Of a stretch of DNA of 64,000 nucleotides, positions 16,616 through 25,500 are shown piece after piece. Every line of letters begins with the position of its first letter. Within the stretch, counting starts at the first letter, position 1. The stretch lies in NCBI RefSeq assembly GCF_002259405.1, contig NZ_NPFW01000002.1, positions 1 through 64,000 on the forward strand, written 5' to 3'. Both the position numbers and the translations under genes were made by a program. Source of the DNA: Rhodococcus sp. 14-2483-1-2. GTDB taxonomy: Bacteria > Actinomycetota > Actinomycetes > Mycobacteriales > Mycobacteriaceae. The notes under the pieces were generated by a model. The model ran no database searches, was not told the origin of the DNA, and worked only from the letters and a program-made list of their open reading frames with translations.

Positions 16616-17221
16616 ATGGCTCTGGTCTTGGCAGGTGTGGTTCTCCCCGATCCCCTCGGTACCGAAACGGTGCTCCGACGAGGAGTCGCGGTCGCTCGGG
16701 CCGGTGCGGGCTGGATGCTCACCACGACCGCTTTCGCGCTTACCCTGCCCGGCCGAATCGAAGCACTGTTGACGCGTATTGAGATGTTGATGACACGCAT
16801 CGATCACGTGATCGACTCCGCCGACGCCGTGGTCGCCAGCGTGCAGCGGACAACCGGTGCCGCGGACGAGGTGGTCGCGTCGGCGTCGGTCGCCTCGCAC
16901 ACCGCGCTGGAGCTGATCGAGTTGTTCGATCCCATCGCCAAGAAATCCGAACCCATGGCGCGAAAGTTCGTCGACAACCTCTCCGAGGAGGAAGTCGACG
17001 CCGCGATCGCCATGGTCGATCAACTGCCCGGGCTCCTCGATCACATGGAAGCGTTGCTTCCCATTCTCGCCACGCTCGACACGGTGTCCCCCGAGATTCA
17101 CGAGCTCCTCGGAGTCACCAAGGACGTTCGACGCGCGGTCATCGGCATTCCAGGGTTCAAGTTCTTCCGCAATCGCGGCGAGGACAAGCTCAACGACGAG
17201 TTGCGAGACGAAGAGCGGTAG
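16616..17221 (+). CDS. conserved hypothetical helical protein
   Basis: 201 residues. I do not recognise a named domain. One hydrophobic stretch lies near residues 18-42. From about 45 onward the protein is strongly helical with regular hydrophobic spacing (R-I-E-A-L-L-T-R-I-E-M-L-M, D-H-V-I-D-S-A-D-A-V) and may form a coiled coil. It ends in a charged tail (E-D-K-L-N-D-E-L-R-D-E-E-R). Similar proteins occur in Rhodococcus and Mycobacterium as unknowns. It is convergent with the acyl-CoA dehydrogenase gene, 3 bp between stops. Confidence 0.72.
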   Translation: MALVLAGVVLPDPLGTETVLRRGVAVARAGAGWMLTTTAFALTLPGRIEALLTRIEMLMTRIDHVIDSADAVVASVQRTTGAADEVVASASVASHTALELIELFDPIAKKSEPMARKFVDNLSEEEVDAAIAMVDQLPGLLDHMEALLPILATLDTVSPEIHELLGVTKDVRRAVIGIPGFKFFRNRGEDKLNDELRDEER

Positions 17222-17224
17222 TCC

Positions 17225-18343
17225 CTACTTCACGAATGCGAACTCGTCTCCGGCGTGGAAGCGGGCCAGGGTCTCCGAGATGGACCGCCGTGACGGCGGA
17301 TGAAATGCGAAGGCGTGCAATGCCGCTGCGACGTACGCGATTTCGGGAGACTTGATGAAGCCGATTCCGCCGAGCGATTCGATCGCAGCCGAACTGCTCC
17401 GCACCAGAGCGTCGCGAATTGCGATGCGGTTGAACAACAACCTCACCGAGATGTCCTGTCCGCGTTCGCCTTCGTCGAAGGCGCGAGCCACGTTCTCGAT
17501 GGCCGCCATCGATGTCTCGAGTTCGGCCGCTGCGCGAACGTAGCCCTCGTGGTCGCCCTTGTCCTGCTCGATCATGCGTTCCAGCAGTGATGTCGCTGCA
17601 CCGATGTAGTTCGCCGAGATCAACATGCCGAACCAGAGGTAACCGGTCATCTCGTGCACGCCATCGGGATCGTCGTCCTTGTTGGGTAGGACCAGGCTCG
17701 CGGGCACTTCGACGTCGTCGAGCACGACTTCCTCGCTCTGCGCGCCGGCCAGGATGTCGGTGGTCCAGAACGGCTTCACGCTGATACCGGGAAGGCTTGC
17801 CGGAATCAGAGCGACGGCGCGATCGCCGGAGTCGATCTCGACACTGCAGGTCAGCAGATCCATCGAACGAGCCAGGCTGCAGGGCTTCTTGCTTCCGTTG
17901 ACTATGTAGTTGTCACCCTTCTTCACGGCTGTCATCGTCGGAATGAACACACTGCCACCGGTGACGCCCTCGGAGAATCCGGACGCGACGATCGCCTTCT
18001 GCTCGACCAATCCCTTGATCAACGCGCGGTCGTCCTCGGTGGCACCGCGAGCGAACTCCGTCAGTGAGGCCAGCGAGAGATGGTGCATCGTGGTTCCCGC
18101 GCCCAGCGAGGGCGAGCGAGACCCGATGGCCCTCTGTGCCCGGACCGCGTCGATGGCCGGAGCGCCGAGACCGCCCAGTTCGGCCGGGACCACCAAACCG
18201 GTGCCGCCGAATTCGCGAAATTTGTCGACAGCGTTGGAATCGCGCGCTTCCAATTGTGCAAGCGGTGCCTCGTCCAGATATGCCAACAAACCCGGAATGT
18301 ACTTTTCGAGAGTTTCTCTTTCGCGCACCATCAGGCCGGTCAT
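17225..18343 (-). CDS. acyl-CoA dehydrogenase-family protein (atypical)
   Basis: 372 residues with acyl-CoA dehydrogenase architecture: helical N-domain (G-G-T-G-L-V-V-P-A-E-L-G-G), FAD-contacting beta domain (G-F-S-E-G-V-T-G-G-S-V, W-T-T-D-I-L-A-G), and C-terminal helices with the S-L-G-G-I-G-F motif. The usual C-terminal catalytic E-G-T near the end is missing; the region reads A-F-A-F-H-P-P-S-R-R-S. It may use another base or act as an oxygenase-like or acyl-binding relative. ATG at 18343 has AGGAG ahead. It is divergent from the oxoamine synthase and probably shares its promoter region. Confidence 0.82.
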   Translation of the reverse strand: MTGLMVRERETLEKYIPGLLAYLDEAPLAQLEARDSNAVDKFREFGGTGLVVPAELGGLGAPAIDAVRAQRAIGSRSPSLGAGTTMHHLSLASLTEFARGATEDDRALIKGLVEQKAIVASGFSEGVTGGSVFIPTMTAVKKGDNYIVNGSKKPCSLARSMDLLTCSVEIDSGDRAVALIPASLPGISVKPFWTTDILAGAQSEEVVLDDVEVPASLVLPNKDDDPDGVHEMTGYLWFGMLISANYIGAATSLLERMIEQDKGDHEGYVRAAAELETSMAAIENVARAFDEGERGQDISVRLLFNRIAIRDALVRSSSAAIESLGGIGFIKSPEIAYVAAALHAFAFHPPSRRSISETLARFHAGDEFAFVK

Positions 18344-18708
18344 AGCTAATCTCCTGTGTCATCGATTGTTACGGTTGTGCCATAGTTTGATCGCGACATA
18401 ACGGTCACGGATACAAATTGGCGGATGAAGAAATGCAGAAGTCGAATTCGCGCTGATCGTCGACGATACCCCTCGACCTGCGGATACAAACACCCTTTTT
18501 CTGAGAATCGCCTGAGCCGAAAAGATACTTCGATCACTTTTCGAGGAATTTTCCTGACAGCGCTTCCTGATTTGTTCGACCGAAACATTCGATGATTATT
18601 CTTCGCCCGTAAACCCATCGCGTTTGTCGACCGCGCCGAATGACTGATGAATTCGCGACAGATTGAAGACAAAACCAAATCCGACTCTGTGAGGAGTTCT
18701 GGTCGATA
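18344..18708. promoter_or_regulatory. AT-rich divergent regulatory spacer with a direct repeat
   Basis: 365 bp without a convincing gene, visibly richer in A+T than the flanking coding DNA. CGGATACAAA occurs twice in direct orientation at 18408-18417 and 18481-18490, 73 bp apart. AGGAG boxes serve both divergent genes (minus start at 18343, plus start at 18709). No long hairpin or terminator was seen. The unusual composition and repeat suggest regulator sites or a horizontally acquired promoter. Confidence 0.55.
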
Positions 18709-19938
18709 ATGGCTGTCAACAGATTGATGAAAAGACTCGGCGGTGACGAGCGTGTGGACTTGCTGCGCGCCGTTCGGGAAGCAGACGTGGCTCCGTACTT
18801 TCGCAGGATGGAGTCCGCCGTGGCGCCGGTCGTCCGAGTCGAGGGCAAAGACAAGCTCATGCTCGGCTCGAACAATTACCTCGGGATCGCAGACCACCCC
18901 AAGGTCGTCGAGGGAGCTCAGCATGCGTTGGACACCTTCGGAAGCGCGGTGACCGGTAGCCGGCTGCTCAACGGAACGATGGATCTGCATCTCGAGCTGG
19001 AGAACGAAATTGCCCAGTGGCACGGAACCGACGACGCGCTGGTCTTCACCACCGGATATCAGACCAACCTCGGAACCATCAGTGCGATCGTCGGACCCGG
19101 CGACACCATCATCGTCGACTCGGCGGCACATGCATCCATTCGCGACGGCAGCACTCTCTCCGGCGCTTCGGTGGTCAAGTTCAAGCACAACGACATGGTC
19201 GATCTCGAAGCCAAACTTCAACAGCCCGTCGTCGACGACGGAGCCGTGCTGGTCATCGTCGACGGCCTCTATTCCATGGAGGGCGACCTTGCACCGCTCG
19301 ATGTGGTGTCCGAGCTGTGTATCCGCTATCACTCGGCACTGATGGTCGACGAAGCACACAGCCTCGGCATCTACGGGCCGGAACTCACCGGAGCCGCCGA
19401 ACTCTTCGGCATCACCAAGGACGTCGACGTCACGATGGCATCGCTGTCGAAGAGCCCCAGCTCCACCGGCGGGTTCGTCACTGGTTCGAGCGATTTGATC
19501 GACACCCTCCGAGTCAAGGCCCGCGCCTTCCTGTTCACGACCTCCGGCGTGCCTGCTGCAGTGGGTGCCGCGTTGGCATCCGTCCGTCTGATCCGAAGCG
19601 ACGAGGGTAAGGATCGAGCTCGGCGCGTACTCGACAATGCCGAGATCCTTCGCGGCGGATTGCAATCGGCTGGGCTCGACGTGGCAGGCCGCTCCGCCAC
19701 CCCGCACGGAGATACCGCCTCCCCCATCGTCTCTCTCCACGTCGGCGACGATCTCGTAGCCATGAATCTGTGGAAGAACCTGTACGACCGTGGCATCTTC
19801 ACCAGCGCCGCACTGCATCCCGCCGTGCCGAAGTCCGGTGCGATTCTTCGCCTGTGCGCGATGGCCACCCACACCGAACAGCAGCTGGCGACCGCCACGG
19901 AGCAGATCATCGAGGCCGTGGCAGGGCTGCCCGAATGA
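18709..19938 (+). CDS. alpha-oxoamine synthase (AONS/KBL/SPT/CqsA family)
   Basis: 409 residues, PLP fold type I. The conserved cofactor residues are present: His141 in S-A-A-H-A-S (stacks on PLP), Asp214 and His217 in V-D-E-A-H-S, and the Schiff-base Lys248 in S-L-S-K-S-P-S-S-T-G-G. The enzymes condense an amino acid with an acyl-CoA or acyl-ACP, losing CO2, to give an amino ketone. The product class (8-amino-7-oxononanoate, aminoacetone-like, sphingoid base or autoinducer) cannot be told from motifs. No other biotin genes are nearby, and the partner epimerase argues for a lipid-like or signalling product. Stop overlaps the next gene (ATGA). Confidence 0.88.
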   Translation: MAVNRLMKRLGGDERVDLLRAVREADVAPYFRRMESAVAPVVRVEGKDKLMLGSNNYLGIADHPKVVEGAQHALDTFGSAVTGSRLLNGTMDLHLELENEIAQWHGTDDALVFTTGYQTNLGTISAIVGPGDTIIVDSAAHASIRDGSTLSGASVVKFKHNDMVDLEAKLQQPVVDDGAVLVIVDGLYSMEGDLAPLDVVSELCIRYHSALMVDEAHSLGIYGPELTGAAELFGITKDVDVTMASLSKSPSSTGGFVTGSSDLIDTLRVKARAFLFTTSGVPAAVGAALASVRLIRSDEGKDRARRVLDNAEILRGGLQSAGLDVAGRSATPHGDTASPIVSLHVGDDLVAMNLWKNLYDRGIFTSAALHPAVPKSGAILRLCAMATHTEQQLATATEQIIEAVAGLPE

Positions 19939-21500
19939 GTGAGCACACTCGTGGCCTGCGCATTGCGGTCACCGGGGCAACGAGCGATTTCGCGGCCGCG
20001 ATACTGCCGCGGTTGTTCGATGATCCCGAGGTGGATTCGGTAGTCGGTATCTCTCGTCGCCCAGCTCGACTCGAACACCCCAAGTTCGCCTCGCTCCGGT
20101 CCGATATCAGGTCACCGGACCTCGAGGACATCTTCACCGGTTGCGACGTCGTCATGCATCTCGCGTTCGTGGTCGAGGAGCTCAAAGACAAGGCCGAGAC
20201 TCACGACATCAACCTCCGCGGCTCACGCAACGTCATCGATTCGGCATATCGAGCGGGCGTGGCGCGAGTGGTGATCGCGTCGAGCATCAACGCATACGGT
20301 GCCGACATCGCTCCCGAGCCGCTCACCGAGAACAGTTATCCCGCAGGCGATCCCAACCGCTACTACTTCTACGACAAGGCCGAGGTGGAGCACTACGCGG
20401 AGTGGTGGCTCCGTAGGCACCCCGGCGAGATGACCATCTCCATGTTGCGGTGCACGTACATCATCGGACCCGACTTCGCCAACGACGGAATCGACCAGTT
20501 CACCGGGCCGATCGGTGCATTCCCGGAGGCGGATCGGGCGTCGTACCAATTCCTGTACCAGGACGACATGGCCGACGCCTTCCACCGCGCGGTCAAGACC
20601 GACCTGATCGGCCCGTACAACCTGGGTCCGGTGGACTGGGTCGGTGTTCGCGAACTCGCTGCGATGCAGGGCCAGTTGATGTTCGACGTACCGCAGAAGG
20701 CCGCAACCCGCGTCGCGAACGTCGCGTTCAGACTCGGCTTGACACCCTTCTCCGGGCAGTGGGTCACACCAGGGGAACCCATCGTCGATTCCTCTGCTCT
20801 CGGCCGAGCCACCGGCTGGGCACCGACGCTCACGGCACACGAGAGCGCGGCGGTGATGATTCTGCTGCAAGGCAAGTCGCTCGTGCGACGCGGCGACGCC
20901 CTGGCTCGCGGCATCGCCTGCGAGGCGGCGCTGCGCCCGGCATCGGAGGCCGTTGCGCTGAGCCGCGAGGATGTCGCAGCACTGCGGGTCGAACATCGGC
21001 AGCTCGACACCGGCCACGGAAGCGTGCACGTGGAGATCCATCGAGCATCCGTCGGATCCGGACAGTCGGTGGTACTCGTCGCCGACGCCGGTAGGCATGC
21101 GCGCTATCTCACGTCGTTGGCCTCGGACATCGCCGCCGGGGGCGCACACACTGTGGTGCTCGATCTACCCGGGCACGGCTTGAGCACCGGTCCGCGCGGG
21201 CGATCGTCGGCAGCGCAGACCACCGAGGCCGTGGATGCAGCACTACGATTCGCTCGAATCGAACTCGATACCGCGCCGATCGCTGTACGTAGCGGAACCC
21301 GTCATGCGGCGGACACTCTGGTCGGCGGCATTCTCAGGCGGGCCACCGGCTGGAAGACGATGGAAGAACCGACCCGGCCCGACGCGCTGCTGCCGTCGAA
21401 GATCCGGGTCGACGGAACAGCCGGCATTCGGTTCGTGTCGACGGCCGCCGATGCGTTGGCCCAGTGCACAGCGACGACGGGGCTCAGCGTCGCCGGGTGA
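19935..21500 (+). CDS. NAD-dependent epimerase/reductase fused to a degenerate hydrolase-like domain
   Basis: 521 residues. Residues ~8-310 are an extended SDR: nucleotide site V-T-G-A-T-S-D-F, then A-S-S-I-N-A-Y-G, and the catalytic Y-F-Y-D-K (Tyr144, Lys148). Residues ~345-521 resemble the first half of an alpha/beta hydrolase (V-V-L-V-A-D-A-G, L-D-L-P-G-H-G-L-S) but the nucleophile elbow G-x-S-x-G is absent (A-V-R-S-G-T-R). It is translationally coupled to the oxoamine synthase, as expected for a ketone reductase acting on the amino ketone. The hydrolase-like part may bind the acyl chain. Its 3' end overlaps the convergent DUF1992 gene by 17 bp. Confidence 0.8.
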   Translation: MSEHTRGLRIAVTGATSDFAAAILPRLFDDPEVDSVVGISRRPARLEHPKFASLRSDIRSPDLEDIFTGCDVVMHLAFVVEELKDKAETHDINLRGSRNVIDSAYRAGVARVVIASSINAYGADIAPEPLTENSYPAGDPNRYYFYDKAEVEHYAEWWLRRHPGEMTISMLRCTYIIGPDFANDGIDQFTGPIGAFPEADRASYQFLYQDDMADAFHRAVKTDLIGPYNLGPVDWVGVRELAAMQGQLMFDVPQKAATRVANVAFRLGLTPFSGQWVTPGEPIVDSSALGRATGWAPTLTAHESAAVMILLQGKSLVRRGDALARGIACEAALRPASEAVALSREDVAALRVEHRQLDTGHGSVHVEIHRASVGSGQSVVLVADAGRHARYLTSLASDIAAGGAHTVVLDLPGHGLSTGPRGRSSAAQTTEAVDAALRFARIELDTAPIAVRSGTRHAADTLVGGILRRATGWKTMEEPTRPDALLPSKIRVDGTAGIRFVSTAADALAQCTATTGLSVAG

Positions 21501-22005
21501 ATGTCCGACGGACGCGCGTCCACCACGACGCTCCCGCTGTATCGAGTCCTGCAGTCGGGGGTTCGGCCGACTGGGAGCGATGCTCGCGCTCGAGTCGGTC
21601 CACCTCGGCTCGGTTGGTTCGCCAGCTCTCCATCCAGGTCTCGACGTCGACCGGTGCCAGCGGCACGACCGGAGGCGTCGGGAACCGGATCCAGTCGACG
21701 ATGCGAGCGTTCAACTCGTCCAACACGTCTCGCGCCGAATCCTCACGCCGAATGCCGATCAGTGTCGACGGCAACCGCTCGATCTCCTTGCGCAACTGCA
21801 ATGCGGTGGGCAGCAACGCATCGGCGGGCAGGTTCTCCCGTTTCAGGTAGCCGCGCACCCACCACAGCTCGTCGCCGGGATCGCCGACCGGAATCGGCTT
21901 ACCGGTGCCCTCGAGCCCCTCGAACGCACCGTTGTCCTGCGCCTCACGAATCTGCTTGTCCACCCAGGACTCGAACGTGACTCCTGGTTTCTTGCGTTCG
22001 GTCAC
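21484..22005 (-). CDS. DUF1992 (DnaJ homolog C28-like) protein
   Basis: 173 residues. The DUF1992 core is at about residues 10-75: F-E-S-W-V-D-K-Q-I-R-E-A, G-A-F-E-G-L-E-G-T-G-K-P-I, and Y-L-K-R-E-N-L-P-A. The same domain forms DNAJC28 in animals, but no J domain is present here. A proline-rich link and basic C-terminus (W-T-R-V-R-R-T-F-T-R-R-R) follow. Function is unknown; the only clue is a likely small adaptor role. Confidence 0.85.
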   Translation of the reverse strand: MTERKKPGVTFESWVDKQIREAQDNGAFEGLEGTGKPIPVGDPGDELWWVRGYLKRENLPADALLPTALQLRKEIERLPSTLIGIRREDSARDVLDELNARIVDWIRFPTPPVVPLAPVDVETWMESWRTNRAEVDRLEREHRSQSAEPPTAGLDTAGASWWTRVRRTFTRRR

Positions 22006-22142
22006 CCCGTCGACTGTAGATCCGGAGCCGGGCTCCGCGCCACGTCTTCCGCACCGGAGCGTTCACCATCGGACGCCGAGCGCGGGATTCTGCCGGTTCT
22101 GCTCGATCGTGAACGGTCGGGTGCGGCCGGCGAACACGACGA

Positions 22143-22170
22143 AGCCCCGACCCGATAGCGGGCCGGGGCT
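22143..22170 (-). terminator. rho-independent-like hairpin
   Basis: Twelve-base arms AGCCCCGGCCCG and CGGGTCGGGGCT (minus-strand transcript) close over a 4-nt loop, with one G-U pair. It lies about 20 bp past the stop of the 83-codon gene. The T-run after it is weak, as usual in actinobacteria. Confidence 0.7.
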
Positions 22171-22191
22171 GGTGTCACACAGCGGTGCTGG

Positions 22192-22443
22192 TCAGCCGTA
22201 CTCGGCGACCAGGCGATCGAATTCTTCGCGGTCGATGACCTGGGGCTCGTTGATGGCCAGAGCCTGCGCGTACTTGCTCGCCAGGTGATAGTCGCGACCG
22301 AGTGGTCCGTGCTCGGCATCGTCCTCGTCCGATTGGATGCTCGCACCCGGCGGCACCTCGTTCTGCAGGCCGTTGGTCTTGCTGCCGAGCAGAGCGTCGA
22401 GTTTCGCGGAAATCTTCTGCATGGTCTCTAGGTCGTCGGTCAT
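22192..22443 (-). CDS. small hypothetical protein
   Basis: 83 residues, acidic, no membrane segment. It begins M-T-D-D-L-E-T-M-Q-K-I and holds a second motif, E-E-F-D-R-L-V-A-E-Y-G, at the end. I cannot name a family. Support for being real comes from good actinobacterial codon use, an ATG at a plausible place in a divergent spacer with lhr, and the terminator hairpin 20 bp downstream. Confidence 0.62.
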   Translation of the reverse strand: MTDDLETMQKISAKLDALLGSKTNGLQNEVPPGASIQSDEDDAEHGPLGRDYHLASKYAQALAINEPQVIDREEFDRLVAEYG

Positions 22444-22539
22444 GGAAGCGGTGTACCCGAAACGCTCGAATCGACACCGCCGCGCGATCGGGGAACTGCG
22501 TGAGGATTATCTGTCGGCGCCCGGGGGCATGATGATGGG

Positions 22540-25500
22540 ATGGCCAGGCACAGTACGGGCACCGAGACAGCGAGCGAGCTGTCGGTGATGGAGAAGTTGT
22601 CGCGGCCGACCCGTGAATGGTTCACCGGCGCTTTTCCTGCTCCCACGTCCGCACAGTTGGGCGCATGGTCGTCGATCTCGAGTGGTTCGCACACCCTGGT
22701 GGTTGCTCCGACGGGCTCGGGCAAGACGCTCTCGGCCTTTCTCTGGGCCTTGGACGAGCTGGCGCAACTGGGTGCGGACAGCACCCGCAAGACCAAGGTC
22801 CTCTACATCTCGCCGCTCAAGGCCCTCGCCGTCGACGTCGAGCGCAACCTGCGCGCACCGCTGGTCGGCATCACCCAGACCGCCAAGCGACTCGGCCTGA
22901 ACCCGCCGGAGATCTCGGTCGGCGTGCGATCCGGCGACACCAGCGCCGCCGACCGCAGGAACATGATCAAGACGCCGCCGGACATTCTGATCACCACCCC
23001 GGAATCGCTGTTCCTTATGCTCACCTCCGCCGCGCGAGACATCCTCGCCGAGGTCGACACCGTGATCGTCGACGAGGTGCACGCCGTCGCAGGCACCAAA
23101 CGTGGCGCGCACCTCGCGGTGTCTCTCGAACGACTCGACGCGATGCTGGACAAGCCCGCGCAACGCATCGGCCTGTCCGCGACGGTGCGACCCCACGAAG
23201 AAGTGGGCCGGTTCCTCGCCGGTGCCGCTCCCATCGAGATCGTCGCTCCACCCGCCCCGAAGACCTTCGACCTGACGGTTCAGGTGCCCGTGGAGGACAT
23301 GACCGAACTGGGCGTCACCGACCCGAATGCGGACACCTCCGCCGCTCCCCCGGCTCAGGGATCGATCTGGCCGCACGTCGAGGAGAAGATGGTCGATCTC
23401 ATCCTCGAGCACAAATCGTGCATCGTCTTCGCCAACTCGCGACGGCTCGCGGAACGACTCACCGCGCGGCTCAACGAGGTGTATGCCGAACGGATCGGCG
23501 ACGGCGTGGAGACACAGCACAAACCGCCCTCGCAGGTCGGCACCCCCAACGACGTGAATCACGGTGCCGATCCGTTGTTGGCCCGAGCCCACCACGGCAG
23601 TGTCAGCAAGGATCAGCGCGCGCTGATCGAAGACGATCTCAAGACCGGCAGGCTGCGCTGCGTCGTCGCCACCAGCAGCCTCGAACTCGGAATCGACATG
23701 GGCGCAGTCGATCTGGTGGTCCAGGTCGAAGCGCCGCCCTCGGTGGCGAGCGGGTTGCAACGCGTCGGACGCGCGGGTCACCAGGTCGGCGAGATCTCCA
23801 AGGGTGTGCTGTTCCCCAAGCACCGCACCGACCTGATCCACTGCGCCGTCACCGTCGAACGCATGACGTCGGGCAAGATCGAGGCGTTGTTCGTTCCCGC
23901 CAACCCACTCGACGTGCTGGCACAGCAGACCGTGGCGGCCTGCGCTCTCGAACCGATCGACGCCGAGGACTGGTTCGATTCGGTCCGTCGCACAGGCAGT
24001 TTCGCCACCCTGCCCAGATCTGCCTACGAGTCGACTCTCGACCTGCTCTCTGGCCGCTACCCCTCGGACGAGTTCGCCGAACTACGGCCACGGCTCGTGT
24101 GGGACCGCGACGCCAACACTCTCACCGGCCGCCCCGGGTCGCAGCGACTGGCAGTCACCTCCGGTGGCACCATCCCGGACCGCGGCCTGTTCACCGTGTA
24201 CATGGTGGGCGAAAAGCAGTCCAGGGTAGGCGAACTCGACGAGGAGATGGTCTACGAATCGCGAGTCGGTGACGTGTTCGCCCTCGGTGCCACCAGCTGG
24301 CGCATCGAGGAGATCACCCACGATCGGGTGCTCGTCAGCCCGGCGTACGGCCAACCCGGTCGACTCCCCTTCTGGCACGGCGACGGCCTGGGTCGGCCCG
24401 CCGAGCTGGGCCAGGCCCTGGGCGAGTTCCTGCGTAGCACCACCGATCGCAGCCACTTGGCCGAGCGACTGAGCTCCGACGGTCTCGACGCCAACGCGGT
24501 CAACAACCTCATTGCGTTGCTCGACGAGCAACTCGAGGCCACCGGCCAACTCCCCACCGACAAGACGATGATCGTCGAGCGGTTCCGCGACGAACTGGGC
24601 GACTGGCGGCTGGTCCTGCATTCCACCTACGGTCAGCAGGTGCACGCGCCGTGGGCGCTCGCAGTCGGCGCGAGGCTGATCGAGCGATACGGCATCGACG
24701 CCGCCCCCACGGCATCCGACGACGGCATCATCGTCCGGCTTCCCGACACCGACGACCAGCCACCGGGCGCAGAACTGTTCGTGTTCGAGCGCGACGAGAT
24801 CGCCGACATCGTCACCGAGCAGGTCGGCGGATCGGCTCTGTTCGCATCGAGATTCCGCGAATGTGCCGCTCGCGCACTGCTTCTCCCCCGCCGAAATCCG
24901 GGCAAGCGTGCGCCGCTGTGGCAGCAGCGCCAGCGTTCGGCTCAGCTGCTCGACGTCGCACGCAAGTACCCGACGTTCCCGATCCTGCTCGAGACCGTTC
25001 GCGAGTGCCTCCAGGACGTCTACGACCTACCCGCCCTCGAGGACATCCTGGCCAGAATCGGCCGACGCCAGATCAGAATCGTCGACGTCGAGACGCCGTC
25101 ACCGTCCCCGTTCGCCAATTCGCTGCTGTTCAACTACGTCGGCGCATTCATGTACGAGGGCGACAGCCCGTTGGCCGAACGCCGAGCCGCCGCACTGTCA
25201 CTCGACTCGGCGCTCCTCGCCGAACTGCTCGGACGCGTCGAACTGCGAGAGCTACTCGACGACAGCGTCATCACCACCACCGAACTCGAACTGCAGCGCC
25301 TCCCCGAGGACCGCCACGCCAAGGACATCGAAGGCGTCGCGGACCTGCTGCGGCTGCTCGGTCCGCTGACCGTCGAGGAAGTCGGTCTTCGAACCGACGG
25401 CGACGAGTACCCGCAGTGGCTCGCCGAGCTCGCCGATGCCAAGCGGGCGATGGAGGTCTCGTTCGCCGGCAAGAACTGGTGGACGGCGATCGAGGACGCC

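Noticed and set aside
18346..19872. 508-codon minus-strand frame across the oxoamine synthase
   Set aside because: The plus strand encodes a complete oxoamine synthase with all PLP residues; the antisense frame has no domain and runs through the AT-rich spacer.
18709..19938. Calling the oxoamine synthase BioF (biotin synthesis)
   Set aside because: No biotin genes nearby and the coupled partner is a reductase fusion; motifs do not distinguish family members, so only the family is given.
21235..22158. 307-codon plus-strand frame
   Set aside because: Antisense to DUF1992 and overlapping the end of the reductase fusion; no domain and no ribosome site.
22617..24272. 551-codon frame within lhr
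   Set aside because: Arginine-rich out-of-frame translation of the helicase gene.
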